Shown one piece after another: positions 15,013 to 24,360 of a DNA stretch of 64,000 bases. The stretch spans positions 62,001 to 126,000 of the forward strand of contig JALNWG010000005.1 of NCBI GenBank assembly GCA_023231005.1. Reading direction: 5' to 3'. The translations under genes were made by a program, and so were the position numbers. Numbering within the stretch: the first letter of the stretch is position 1; each line of letters starts with the position of its first letter. Below the pieces are notes generated by a model. That model did no database searches, had not been told where the DNA came from, and saw only the letters and a program-made list of their open reading frames with translations. This DNA is from Bacteroidales bacterium (GTDB lineage Bacteria > Bacteroidota > Bacteroidia > Bacteroidales > FEN-979).

Positions 15013-16773
15013 ATGCGTTCGATTGTGTTATTTCTGATTATCTTTTTCACATTAACCCTTAGCGGATTTTCACAAACACAGCCTTTCAGTCTTGTTTCTT
15101 CTCCCCTTCCTCCACTCGAATTTAGTTCCGGCGCATGGGGTGATTACGATAACGACGGAGACTTAGATGTGATTCTCAGTGGAAGTACCGGAACGGCACC
15201 TTCCACCTGGCTTTACCGCAACGACAATGGTTCCTTCACAGAAGTAAATTCTGGTCTCCCGGGATTCTCTAATACTTCTGTTGAATGGGGCGATTTTGAT
15301 CATGATGGTGACCTTGATCTGCTTTTTACAGGGTTAGATATGAACCATAATGATGTCACAAAGATTTTTAAAAACATTGATGGAAATTTCACCGATGCCA
15401 ACATTATCTTGCCAGGCATTTCCAACGGACAGGCAACATGGGGTGATTTTGATAACGATGGAGATCTTGACATCCTCCTTGCCGGGAGTTTCAAAACAAA
15501 GATCTTGATGAATAACGGGAACGACCAGTTTTCGGAAATTTCCACCCCATTGGTTCCACTCCAGAACGCTTCTTGTAGCTGGGTCGATTATAACAACGAC
15601 GGGCAATTGGATGCAATGATCAATGGCGACAGTGGTGGCGGAATGGTATCTAAACTCTATAAAAACAACCATGGCGTTTTCCATGAAGTGTTGATGGATT
15701 CTTCAGCATTCATGGGCTTAGGCGCAGGTTGCTGCAAATGGGCTGATCTTGATAATGATGGAAAACAGGACCTTGTGTTAGCTGGGATGGACATAAATGC
15801 GGATGGGCACCTGGTGGTTTATAAAAATGAAGGAAACGATCATTTCACCCTGTTTGATGCCATAACTAACAACGTACGATACTCCTCGCTTGACATCGGA
15901 GATTATAATGCAGACGGATATTCCGACATCATCTTTATTGGAAAAATCAATGGATGCGGAGGTACTGCCGTTACCATGCTCTTCCAGAACCTCGGTTTCA
16001 TGCAATTTTTTGAAGTGAACACACCGATTGCCGGGTTTTGTAACGGTAGGGTTAACTGGGGAGACTTCAACAACGACGGATTCACCGACTTGTTACTCAC
16101 CGGTACTGATGGTTATGAAGCACCAAAAACCGCCATTTATAAGAACAATTTAGGAACAGGCGTTTTCACGACTAACACCCCTCCGACCATCCCTGAAGGA
16201 CTTATGGCAGTACCTTTTCCCGATAAAATCATCATACACTGGAACAGTGCCTTGGATTTGCAGACCCCTAAGAATGGCCTTTCGTATAACCTTTATGTTG
16301 GCACCCAGCCCGGAATATCTGATATTGTTCCCGCCATGGCCAATGAAACGACGGGATTCCGGAGGATTGTCAGCGTAGGAAATTGCACTGCCGACACTTC
16401 ATGTACCATTAGCGGTATCCCTGCCGGGGATTATTGGTTCAGTGTCCAAGCGATCGACAATGGTCTCCTGCCAGGAAATTTCGCTACGCCAGTTGCATTT
16501 TCCTATGACCCTATGGGAATGAAGGAGCACAATTCATCAACGCTTTCCATTCATCCAAATCCATGCAGGGAGATGATTAACATTCAAATTCCCAATGGTG
16601 AAGCATGGGCGGCAGAAAGGATTGTCCGAATTTACAATCAAGCAGGGCGATTGGTTTTTGAAGGAATGACAGAAAAGCCAATCAATACTTCAACCTGGCC
16701 AAAAGGAATTTACCTGGTATGTGTTACCCGGGGAGATCATGTTAACTCAGATAGTCTACTTATCAAGGAATAG
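15013..16773 (+). CDS. Secreted FG-GAP/VCBS-repeat protein with T9SS type A sorting domain
   Basis: This 586-residue protein has a signal peptide (core about residues 3-17, cleavage near GFSQ). Seven calcium-binding repeats of the D-x-D-x-D-G form follow (DYDNDGDLD, DFDHDGDLD, DFDNDGDLD, DYNNDGQLD, DLDNDGKQD, DYNADGYSD, DFNNDGFTD), as in FG-GAP/VCBS beta-propellers. A fibronectin type III-like segment comes next (~390-500, from PPTIPEGLMAVP), and the C-terminal ~75 residues (LSIHPNPCREMINIQIP ... WPKGIYLV) are a type IX secretion sorting domain. It is exported through the outer membrane by T9SS and probably attached to the surface; the ligand is unknown. Confidence 0.9.
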   Translation: MRSIVLFLIIFFTLTLSGFSQTQPFSLVSSPLPPLEFSSGAWGDYDNDGDLDVILSGSTGTAPSTWLYRNDNGSFTEVNSGLPGFSNTSVEWGDFDHDGDLDLLFTGLDMNHNDVTKIFKNIDGNFTDANIILPGISNGQATWGDFDNDGDLDILLAGSFKTKILMNNGNDQFSEISTPLVPLQNASCSWVDYNNDGQLDAMINGDSGGGMVSKLYKNNHGVFHEVLMDSSAFMGLGAGCCKWADLDNDGKQDLVLAGMDINADGHLVVYKNEGNDHFTLFDAITNNVRYSSLDIGDYNADGYSDIIFIGKINGCGGTAVTMLFQNLGFMQFFEVNTPIAGFCNGRVNWGDFNNDGFTDLLLTGTDGYEAPKTAIYKNNLGTGVFTTNTPPTIPEGLMAVPFPDKIIIHWNSALDLQTPKNGLSYNLYVGTQPGISDIVPAMANETTGFRRIVSVGNCTADTSCTISGIPAGDYWFSVQAIDNGLLPGNFATPVAFSYDPMGMKEHNSSTLSIHPNPCREMINIQIPNGEAWAAERIVRIYNQAGRLVFEGMTEKPINTSTWPKGIYLVCVTRGDHVNSDSLLIKE

Positions 16774-16778
16774 GGCTT

Positions 16779-18155
16779 TTACTTCTTCCCCCAAAGTTCA
16801 GCGAAATACTTATAAAAATAGGTGATTGTTTCTATTCCCTTGAAAAAATTATCAAGCGGATAATTTTCGTTGGGCGAATGACAAGCATCCGATTCCAATC
16901 CAAAACCCAATAAGATAGATTTTATTCCAAGGATTTCCTCAAATTGAGGAATAATAGGGATACTACCACCACTACGAACAGGGACCGGTTTTTTACCAAG
17001 TGAAGTTTCAATGGCCCGGCTTGCTGCTTGGTAGCCAAGGGTATCAATTGGGGAAACATAGGCTTGTCCACCATGCAGAAACTGAACTTGTACATTTACA
17101 TAGTCGGGTGCAATGGACCTAAAATGTTTTTCAAAGAGTTCACCAATTTTTCTACAATCCTGGTTTGGAACCAGGCGCATTGAAATTTTTGCATACGCTT
17201 TTGAAGGAAGAACCGTTTTGGTTCCTTCTGCGATATAACCGCTCCAAATTCCGTTTATATCAAGTGTTGGACGAATCCCAGTACGTTCTTTTGTAGAATA
17301 ACCGTTTTCTCCAAACAGAGCATTCACCGACATGCTTTTTTTATATTCTTCTTCGTCAAACGGAGCTTTTGCCATTTCATCACGCTCTTCCTGGGTTATT
17401 TCCACGACATCATCATAAAAACCCGGAATGGTAACATGTCCCTGATCATCGGTAAGGGAAGCAATCATTTTAGTTAAAACATTGGCCGGGTTGGCAACTG
17501 CGCCGCCAAAAATACCCGAATGAAGGTCGTGATCCGGACCAGTCACTTCCACCTGCATATAAGCAAGCCCTCTTAACCCAACGGTTATGGATGGGCAAGA
17601 CAGGCCGATCATGCTGGTATCAGACACCAAAATGATATCAGATTTCAACAATTCTGTGTTTTTCCGACAAAAAGGGGCAATATTCATTGAGCCAACTTCT
17701 TCCTCCCCTTCGATCATAAACTTGACGTTACAGGGCAGGGTATTGGTTTGTACCATCAACTCAAATGCTTTGGCATGCATAAACGACTGACCCTTATCAT
17801 CATCTGCACCCCGTGCAAATAGCTTTCCATCCCGAACTTCAGGCTTGAATGGCTGTGATTTCCATAAATCAAGAGGATCTACTGGCATTACATCATAATG
17901 GCCATATACTAAAACAGTTGGCAGTTCTTGATCAACAATTTTTTCGCCATAAACGATAGGATTCCCTTCGGTCGGAAAAATCTCACTTCTATCACACCCT
18001 GCTTCCCGCAATGTCTTTCTCCAATATTCTGCTGCATGGATCATCTCTTCTTTATGATCAGCCAATGAACTGATGGAGGGAATCCGGATAAGTCCGAATA
18101 ATTCATGAATAAATCGATCGCGGTTTTCGTTAATATAATCCTTGATATATTTCAT
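16779..18155 (-). CDS. M20-family metallopeptidase (dipeptidase type)
   Basis: The 458-residue protein has the M20 zinc-binding set: VYGHYDVMPVDP (His and catalytic Asp), ARGADDDKGQ (bridging Asp), MIEGEEEVGS (catalytic Glu and ligand Glu), VSDTSMIG (Asp) and the late ACHSPNENYP (His). A dimerisation insert occupies roughly residues 200-350. The family cleaves dipeptides or acylated amino acids in the cytoplasm; the length and motif spacing fit the dipeptidase/CNDP-like branch. No signal peptide is present. It converges on the T9SS cargo gene with a 5-base gap. Confidence 0.9.
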   Translation of the reverse strand: MKYIKDYINENRDRFIHELFGLIRIPSISSLADHKEEMIHAAEYWRKTLREAGCDRSEIFPTEGNPIVYGEKIVDQELPTVLVYGHYDVMPVDPLDLWKSQPFKPEVRDGKLFARGADDDKGQSFMHAKAFELMVQTNTLPCNVKFMIEGEEEVGSMNIAPFCRKNTELLKSDIILVSDTSMIGLSCPSITVGLRGLAYMQVEVTGPDHDLHSGIFGGAVANPANVLTKMIASLTDDQGHVTIPGFYDDVVEITQEERDEMAKAPFDEEEYKKSMSVNALFGENGYSTKERTGIRPTLDINGIWSGYIAEGTKTVLPSKAYAKISMRLVPNQDCRKIGELFEKHFRSIAPDYVNVQVQFLHGGQAYVSPIDTLGYQAASRAIETSLGKKPVPVRSGGSIPIIPQFEEILGIKSILLGFGLESDACHSPNENYPLDNFFKGIETITYFYKYFAELWGKK

Positions 18156-18320
18156 AGGTCTCGACCTGAAAATTGAATTAATTTAGCTTTAATTTAGTTG
18201 ATTTAGGGAAATCAAATCAAACAACACCGAATAGTTACCCTTTCCCGTTGCAAATGTAGGAATTTATAATCGATGAAAAAAGATACATTTAACAGTAAAA
18301 AGTCGTACCTTTAAATAATT

Positions 18321-21101
18321 ATGGATCAATTTTCATATCTAAATATTCAGGATAATTCTGTAATTGAAGAACTATTCGCTCAGTTTAAGCAAAATCCAAA
18401 AAGTGTGGACGAAAGCTGGCAAAATTTTTTTGAAGGTTTTGAATTTTGTCAGAAAAATTACAAAGCGGAACAAGGGGAAGCGTTTTTATATCCAAACGAG
18501 TTTAAAGTAATGAACCTGATCACCGATTACCGTCAACGGGGCCACCTTTTTACAAAGACCAATCCCGTAAGGTCACGTCGTAAATACACTCCTCCCCTTG
18601 ATATCGAGACATACGGATTAACCTTGGAAGATCTGCAAAAGACGTTTCAGGCAGGTAAAGAAATCGGCCTCGGAAATGCGAAACTTTCGGAGATTATAGC
18701 CCATTTACAACTAACCTATTGCCAGTCAATCGGTGTGGAATATTACTATATCCGTCGTCCGGAGATCATTGCCTGGTTCAAGTCAAAAATGGAACCGATT
18801 CGAAATACTCCCGATTTTACTTCCGGAGAGAAGGAGCATATTTTGCACAAACTTGCTGAAGCTGTTCTATTGGAGAAATTCATCCACAAAAAATTCCCGG
18901 GACAAAAAAGTTTTTCTTTAGAAGGTGTTGAATCACTGATCCCTGCTTTGGACATGGTAATCATAAAAGGGTTTAACTTGGGAATGGAAGAGTTTGTAAT
19001 TGGGATGGCCCACCGGGGGCGTTTGAATGTCCTTGCAAATATTATACATAAACCGCTCTCGGAAATTTTTTCAGAATTTGAAGGGAAAGAGTATATTGAT
19101 CAGGATCTACTCGGAGATGTGAAATATCATCTGGGTTATTCGAGTGAAATACCGATGCCCCCTGGCAAGAAAATCCGGGTTACTCTGGCCCCGAATCCTT
19201 CTCATCTTGAAGCTGTGGATTCGGTTGTTGAAGGTATTTGTCGTGCCCGAATCGATCATCATTTTAATGACAATAATCTTCCTGTTGTACCAATTCTTAT
19301 TCATGGAGATGCCTCTATTTCAGGACAGGGAATCATCTACGAAATATTACAGATGTCGGATCTGAATGGATATAAAACCGGCGGCACCATTCATTTTGTG
19401 ATAAATAATCAGATCGGGTTTACAACCAATTATATAGATGGACGATCCAGCGTTTATTGTACCGATGTTGCAAAGACAATTCAAGCTCCTATTTTTCACG
19501 TGAATGCCGACGACGTAGAAGCGGTGGTATATACTGTTCAACTGGCTATGGAATTCCGTGCTGCTTTTCATAAAGATATTTTTATTGACCTTCTGGGCTA
19601 TCGGAAATACGGACACAACGAAAGTGATGAACCACGTTTTACCCAGCCCATTCTTTATAAGATCATTGAACAACATCCCAATCCTCTGGAAATATATCTT
19701 GAGAAACTTGCGCAGGAACAATCAATTTCTACCATCAATTTTCAGGCTGATCGAGTCGGGATAAATAAAAAACTTGAGGATAGTTTTGATGCTGCAAAAG
19801 TTATAGAAAAAGGCGACATTGCTCCCTTTTTAGGAGATCTTTGGGAAGGAGTGAGAAAAGCGACTGCAGATGATTTCATAAGTTCACAACCAACTTTTAT
19901 TCCGGAAAAAATCCTCCTGTCCATTGGATTCCAATTAACTGCTTTACCAGAGGGTAAGTTGTTTTTCAAAAAGGTTATCAAGATGCAGGAAGAGCGAAGG
20001 TCTATGATAGAAAATGGAAGGCTTGACTGGGCAATGGGAGAATTATTGGCGTATGGTTCCCTCGTAGGAGAAGGTATTCCTGTTCGTATGAGCGGACAAG
20101 ATTGTCAGCGGGGAACTTTTAGCCACCGCCATGCTGTTCTTACTGTTGAAGACTCTGAAGAAATCTATATCCCCCTTGCTCATATTTCGCCGGAACAAGC
20201 CACTTTTACGATCATCAATTCCCTGCTTTCGGAATATGGAGTTTTGGGATTTGAATATGGATATAGCCTTGCATCCCCTTTCGGACTCACAATTTGGGAA
20301 GCACAATTCGGGGATTTCAATAATGGAGCCCAAATCATCATCGATCAATACCTGAGCAGTGCCGAGGACAAATGGAAAGTGATGAACGGTCTGGTTCTGT
20401 TGTTGCCACATGGCTACGAAGGCCAGGGCCCGGAACATAGTTCAGCCAGATTGGAACGGTTTCTTGCCCTATGTGGACATCACAATATGCAAATCGTTAA
20501 TTGTACTACTCCGGCCAATTTCTTTCATGTCTTGCGACATCAGGTACACCAGCCATTTCGTAAACCGTTGGTCGTTTTTACGCCCAAGAGTTTGTTACGT
20601 CACCCACGATGTATCTCGCCGTTGAGTGACTTCACACAAGGTGGATTCAGGGAAATAATCGACGATGAAACACCCAACCCGGAAAATATCCGGAAAGTGG
20701 TATTTTGCAGTGGAAAAATTTATTATGATATTGTACAGGAAATGGATGGCCCTACATCGGATATCGCAGTCGTCAGGTTAGAACAACTCTATCCGCTGCC
20801 AATTGGAAAATTAAATCAGACTGTTGCCAGATATCCGAATGTCACACAATGGGAATGGGTACAGGAAGAGCCAGTCAACATGGGTGCCTGGAAATATTTT
20901 TCGACTAATTTCAATACCATTACCCTTCATCACGTTGCCCGGCCGTTAAGTGGAAGTCCTGCCACCGGATCTTCCCGGTTACATAAAATCCAGCAGAAAC
21001 TCCTTACTGATAAGGCACTTGGCAAATGTACCTGCGAAAAGGCAAATAAATCCTGCAGATTAGATTGTGCAGATCATGAAAACGAGAATATTTGTTCATG
21101 A
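18321..21101 (+). CDS. sucA: 2-oxoglutarate dehydrogenase E1 component with Cys-rich C-terminal tail
   Basis: E1 decarboxylates 2-oxoglutarate with thiamine diphosphate and passes the succinyl group to the lipoyl arm of SucB in the TCA cycle. The 926-residue protein has the family N-terminus, the ANPSHLEAVD block, the TPP motif (GDASISGQG ... NNQIGFTT), the GYRKYGHNESDEP block and SGQDCQRGTFSHRHAV with its catalytic-site His. The last ~25 residues are odd: Cys903, 905, 912, 916 and 925 plus His919 follow the normal end (KALGK) and resemble a metal-binding tail. A TACCTTTA box lies 7 bases before the ATG. sucB follows after 41 bases. Confidence 0.95.
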   Translation: MDQFSYLNIQDNSVIEELFAQFKQNPKSVDESWQNFFEGFEFCQKNYKAEQGEAFLYPNEFKVMNLITDYRQRGHLFTKTNPVRSRRKYTPPLDIETYGLTLEDLQKTFQAGKEIGLGNAKLSEIIAHLQLTYCQSIGVEYYYIRRPEIIAWFKSKMEPIRNTPDFTSGEKEHILHKLAEAVLLEKFIHKKFPGQKSFSLEGVESLIPALDMVIIKGFNLGMEEFVIGMAHRGRLNVLANIIHKPLSEIFSEFEGKEYIDQDLLGDVKYHLGYSSEIPMPPGKKIRVTLAPNPSHLEAVDSVVEGICRARIDHHFNDNNLPVVPILIHGDASISGQGIIYEILQMSDLNGYKTGGTIHFVINNQIGFTTNYIDGRSSVYCTDVAKTIQAPIFHVNADDVEAVVYTVQLAMEFRAAFHKDIFIDLLGYRKYGHNESDEPRFTQPILYKIIEQHPNPLEIYLEKLAQEQSISTINFQADRVGINKKLEDSFDAAKVIEKGDIAPFLGDLWEGVRKATADDFISSQPTFIPEKILLSIGFQLTALPEGKLFFKKVIKMQEERRSMIENGRLDWAMGELLAYGSLVGEGIPVRMSGQDCQRGTFSHRHAVLTVEDSEEIYIPLAHISPEQATFTIINSLLSEYGVLGFEYGYSLASPFGLTIWEAQFGDFNNGAQIIIDQYLSSAEDKWKVMNGLVLLLPHGYEGQGPEHSSARLERFLALCGHHNMQIVNCTTPANFFHVLRHQVHQPFRKPLVVFTPKSLLRHPRCISPLSDFTQGGFREIIDDETPNPENIRKVVFCSGKIYYDIVQEMDGPTSDIAVVRLEQLYPLPIGKLNQTVARYPNVTQWEWVQEEPVNMGAWKYFSTNFNTITLHHVARPLSGSPATGSSRLHKIQQKLLTDKALGKCTCEKANKSCRLDCADHENENICS

Positions 21102-21142
21102 AAGTTGTAATTTTGCATCAAAGCAGAATTTAGGAAAATAAT

Positions 21143-22249
21143 ATGGAAATCGAACTTAAAATTCCCAGCCCAGGTGAATCCATCAATCAGGTTCAAATAG
21201 CAAAATGGTTGGTCAGCGATGGAGAATCTGTTGATAAAGACCAGGAAGTTGTTGAAATTGATTCCGATAAAGCTTCTTTTCCCCTTTCTGCGCCCGAAAC
21301 AGGAATAATCCACACATTAAAACCTGAAGGTGACACTGTTGCAGTGGGAGCTGTAATTGCCATCATTAAAGAGACTCAAGCATCTCCGCTTGCCAGGAAA
21401 ATTCTGGAAGATAAAAAAATCCCAGTCGGCGATATTGGGGCCATCTTCCCGGGAAAAAAAATCATCCGGAAAGACATCGAATCATTTATAAACCGGAAGA
21501 AAGAAGTATTGCCAGGAACGCGGGAGGAAGAAAGAAAAAAAATGACAACGTTGCGCCTGAAACTTGCAGAACGATTGGTTGCCGTAAAAAATCAAACAGC
21601 CATGTTGACTACCTTTAATGAGATCAATATGCAGGCTGTATTGAAAATTAAAGAAACATACAGTGAACTTTTTAAAGAAAAATTTGGTGTCGGAATAGGC
21701 TTAATGTCCTTTTTTACGAAGGCAGTCACCATCGCTCTCGGGGAATTTCCGCAGATCAATTCAATGATCGATGGAGAAGAACTGGTAATCCCCCATTATA
21801 TTGATATCGGAATTGCAGCTAGCACACCCAAAGGATTGGTGGTACCGGTACTGCGAAACACAGAGCAACTGAGTCTATCAGAGATTGAAATAAAGATCAA
21901 AGAGTTAGCCGGAAAAGCAAGGGAAAATAAAATTTCCATCGAGGAGATGAAGGGAGGTACCTTTACCATTACCAACGGAGGAGTGTTTGGATCGCTAATG
22001 TCCACTCCCATTCTGAATCCTCCACAAAGCGCTATCCTCGGAATGCATAAAATCCAGGATCGCCCCATTTCAGTTCATGGGCAAGTAGTAATCGCCCCGA
22101 TGATGTATGTCGCACTTTCTTACGACCATCGCGTTATTGATGGCCACGAATCGGTCAGTTTCCTAATCAGGGTAAAAGAAATGATCGAAGACCCGATAAA
22201 AATGCTCCTCAAAGGAATAGACCCTGTTCGTTTACTTCTTGACCTATAA
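21143..22249 (+). CDS. sucB: Dihydrolipoyllysine-residue succinyltransferase (E2 of 2-oxoglutarate dehydrogenase)
   Basis: E2 takes the succinyl group from SucA and transfers it to CoA. The 368-residue protein contains one lipoyl domain (~1-78, lipoylated Lys in IDSDKASF), a peripheral-subunit-binding domain ([14 protein letters not shown], ~90-125) and the catalytic domain (~145-368) with [12 protein letters not shown], whose His and Asp are catalytic. It is shorter than the usual ~400 residues because the linkers are short. No E3 gene is present in the cluster, so lipoamide dehydrogenase must come from elsewhere. nadB follows after 12 bases. Confidence 0.93.
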   Translation: MEIELKIPSPGESINQVQIAKWLVSDGESVDKDQEVVEIDSDKASFPLSAPETGIIHTLKPEGDTVAVGAVIAIIKETQASPLARKILEDKKIPVGDIGAIFPGKKIIRKDIESFINRKKEVLPGTREEERKKMTTLRLKLAERLVAVKNQTAMLTTFNEINMQAVLKIKETYSELFKEKFGVGIGLMSFFTKAVTIALGEFPQINSMIDGEELVIPHYIDIGIAASTPKGLVVPVLRNTEQLSLSEIEIKIKELAGKARENKISIEEMKGGTFTITNGGVFGSLMSTPILNPPQSAILGMHKIQDRPISVHGQVVIAPMMYVALSYDHRVIDGHESVSFLIRVKEMIEDPIKMLLKGIDPVRLLLDL

Positions 22250-22261
22250 AATTCACATAAG

Positions 22262-23833
22262 ATGAGAAAACAGGTTGATTTTTTAGTCATTGGGTCCGGA
22301 ATAGCAGGACTCACTTTTGCCCTTAAAATGGCAAAGTATGGGAAAGTTTGTATCGTTACCAAGGCAAGGATGGATGATACGGCTACCAGTTGGGCCCAGG
22401 GAGGGATTGCCGCAGTAATGTACACTCCCGATTCTTTCGAAAAACATATTCAGGATACCCTCATCGCCGGAGATGGTGTTTGCGATGAACACATTGTTCG
22501 CCTTACCATAACCGAATCTACCGCACGAATTAAGGAACTGATCAAATGGGGAACAAAATTCGATAAAACCACTACCGGGAAGTTTGATCTTGCCAAGGAA
22601 GGCGGTCACTCTGAATACCGGGTGATGCACCACAAAGACAGTACCGGACGAGAAATCGAAAACACCCTTCTGGATCAGGTGAAGAAACATCCTAAAATCG
22701 AAATCCTGGAAAATCATTTTACCATCGACATCATTACCCAACATCACCTTGGCATTGAGGTCAACCGCCGAACCCCTGTCATTACCTGCTTTGGGGCATA
22801 CGTATTCAATCCCCGTACCCATCTTGTCGATACTATTTTATCAAAAATTACTTTGGTTGCAACCGGAGGTGCCGGAAATGTTTATAACAATACAACCAAT
22901 CCCCTGATTTCTACCGGTGATGGGATTGCCATGGTATACCGTGCCAAAGGAACCATTGAAAATATGGAATTCGTACAATTTCATCCCACCTCTTTATATC
23001 ATCCCGAAGAGAAACCTGCTTTCCTGATCTCGGAAGCTCTTCGCGGGTTTGGCGGTATTTTAAAGACCCGCGACGGAAAAGAGTTCATGCATAAATATGA
23101 TCCGCGATTATCCTTGGCACCTCGCGATATTGTGACCCGGGCAATCGATAGTGAACTTAAATTAAGTGGGGATGATTATGTAGGACTTGATTGTCGACAC
23201 TTAAATAAAAACGATTTAATCAACCATTTTCCGAATATCTATGCAAAATGTCTGAGTGTCGGGATCGACATCAGCAAAGACCTTATTCCTGTTGTTCCTG
23301 CTGCACATTATACCTGTGGCGGAATTAAGGTAGATGAATACGGAAGGAGCTCAATCCAGCATCTGTATGCATCCGGCGAATGTTCTTCCACCGGATTACA
23401 TGGTGCCAACCGGCTTGCATCGAACTCTTTATTAGAAGCATTGGTTTTTTCACATCGGGCCAGCGTTAATGCGATAAAAGAGGTGGAAAATATTTCCTGG
23501 TGTAATGAGATCCCGGATTGGGATGCAGAAGGAATGGTACTCAACGAAGAGATGATCCTGATTACACAATCAATGAAAGAACTCCAGTCCATCATGAGCA
23601 GTTATGTTGGAATTGTTCGTTCCAACCTAAGACTACAACGCGCTTTCGATCGGCTGGAACTACTCTACCGTGAAACCGAAGATCTTTATAACAAATCAAT
23701 TCTCACTCCCCGGTTGTGTGAATTACGAAACCTGATCAACATCGGCTATCTGATCATCAAAGCTGCTCAGAACCGTCATGAAAGCAGAGGGCTACATTAT
23801 TCCCTCGACTATCCAAAGGTCTTACCAAAATAA
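22262..23833 (+). CDS. nadB: L-aspartate oxidase
   Basis: NadB oxidises L-aspartate to iminoaspartate, the first step of de novo NAD synthesis. The 523-residue flavoprotein has the FAD-binding loop VIGSGIAGL (residues 9-17), TSWAQGGIAAV, the substrate-site region GGHSEYRVMHHKDSTGREIE, EFVQFHPTSLY, and AAHYTCGGIKVDEYGR followed by ASGECSSTGLHGANRLASNSL. The partner gene nadA is not in the window. The gene sits 12 bases after sucB and 6 bases before the gamma carbonic anhydrase gene, suggesting one transcript. Confidence 0.95.
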   Translation: MRKQVDFLVIGSGIAGLTFALKMAKYGKVCIVTKARMDDTATSWAQGGIAAVMYTPDSFEKHIQDTLIAGDGVCDEHIVRLTITESTARIKELIKWGTKFDKTTTGKFDLAKEGGHSEYRVMHHKDSTGREIENTLLDQVKKHPKIEILENHFTIDIITQHHLGIEVNRRTPVITCFGAYVFNPRTHLVDTILSKITLVATGGAGNVYNNTTNPLISTGDGIAMVYRAKGTIENMEFVQFHPTSLYHPEEKPAFLISEALRGFGGILKTRDGKEFMHKYDPRLSLAPRDIVTRAIDSELKLSGDDYVGLDCRHLNKNDLINHFPNIYAKCLSVGIDISKDLIPVVPAAHYTCGGIKVDEYGRSSIQHLYASGECSSTGLHGANRLASNSLLEALVFSHRASVNAIKEVENISWCNEIPDWDAEGMVLNEEMILITQSMKELQSIMSSYVGIVRSNLRLQRAFDRLELLYRETEDLYNKSILTPRLCELRNLINIGYLIIKAAQNRHESRGLHYSLDYPKVLPK

Positions 23834-23839
23834 TGAACA

Positions 23840-24355
23840 ATGACACTGATCAAAGCCGTTAAAGGCATCTTTCCAAGGACCGGAAAAAATTGTTTCCTGG
23901 CCGATAATGCAACGCTTACCGGCGATGTGGTAATGGGGGATGACTGTAGTGTGTGGTTTAACGCAGTAATACGCGGTGATGTGCATACCATACGAATCGG
24001 TAATAATGTAAATGTCCAGGATGGCGCTATTGTCCATTGTACCTATCAGAAAGCCCCGGTAACCATTGGAAACAATGTTTCCATTGCACACAATGCCATC
24101 ATTCATGGATGTACAATTCACGATAATGTTCTGATCGGAATGGGGGCCATTGTTATGGATGGTGCAGTAATCGAAAGCAACTCTATTGTTGGAGCCGGAG
24201 CATTGATCACTGAAGGAACCCATGTTGAATCCGGATCGGTGTGGGCTGGAGTCCCAGCCCGAAAAATAAAAGATATCAATCCCTCCCTGCTGGAAGGCCA
24301 GGTAAACCGGATCTCACGAAATTATAATATGTATGCAAGCTGGTATGATAAATAA
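23840..24355 (+). CDS. Gamma-carbonic-anhydrase-like hexapeptide-repeat protein
   Basis: The 171-residue protein is a left-handed beta-helix built from hexapeptide repeats (for example MGDDCSVWFNAVIRGD, IGNNVSIAHNAIIHG, IGMGAIVMDGAVI). Three His in VHC and AHNAIIHG sit at the positions that bind zinc in gamma-class carbonic anhydrases, and the C-terminal GVPARKIKDI helix matches the YrdA/PaaY-like group. Hydration of CO2 is possible, but many relatives have no proven activity. It is the last gene of the sucA-sucB-nadB cluster. Confidence 0.85.
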   Translation: MTLIKAVKGIFPRTGKNCFLADNATLTGDVVMGDDCSVWFNAVIRGDVHTIRIGNNVNVQDGAIVHCTYQKAPVTIGNNVSIAHNAIIHGCTIHDNVLIGMGAIVMDGAVIESNSIVGAGALITEGTHVESGSVWAGVPARKIKDINPSLLEGQVNRISRNYNMYASWYDK

Positions 24356-24360
24356 ACCAG

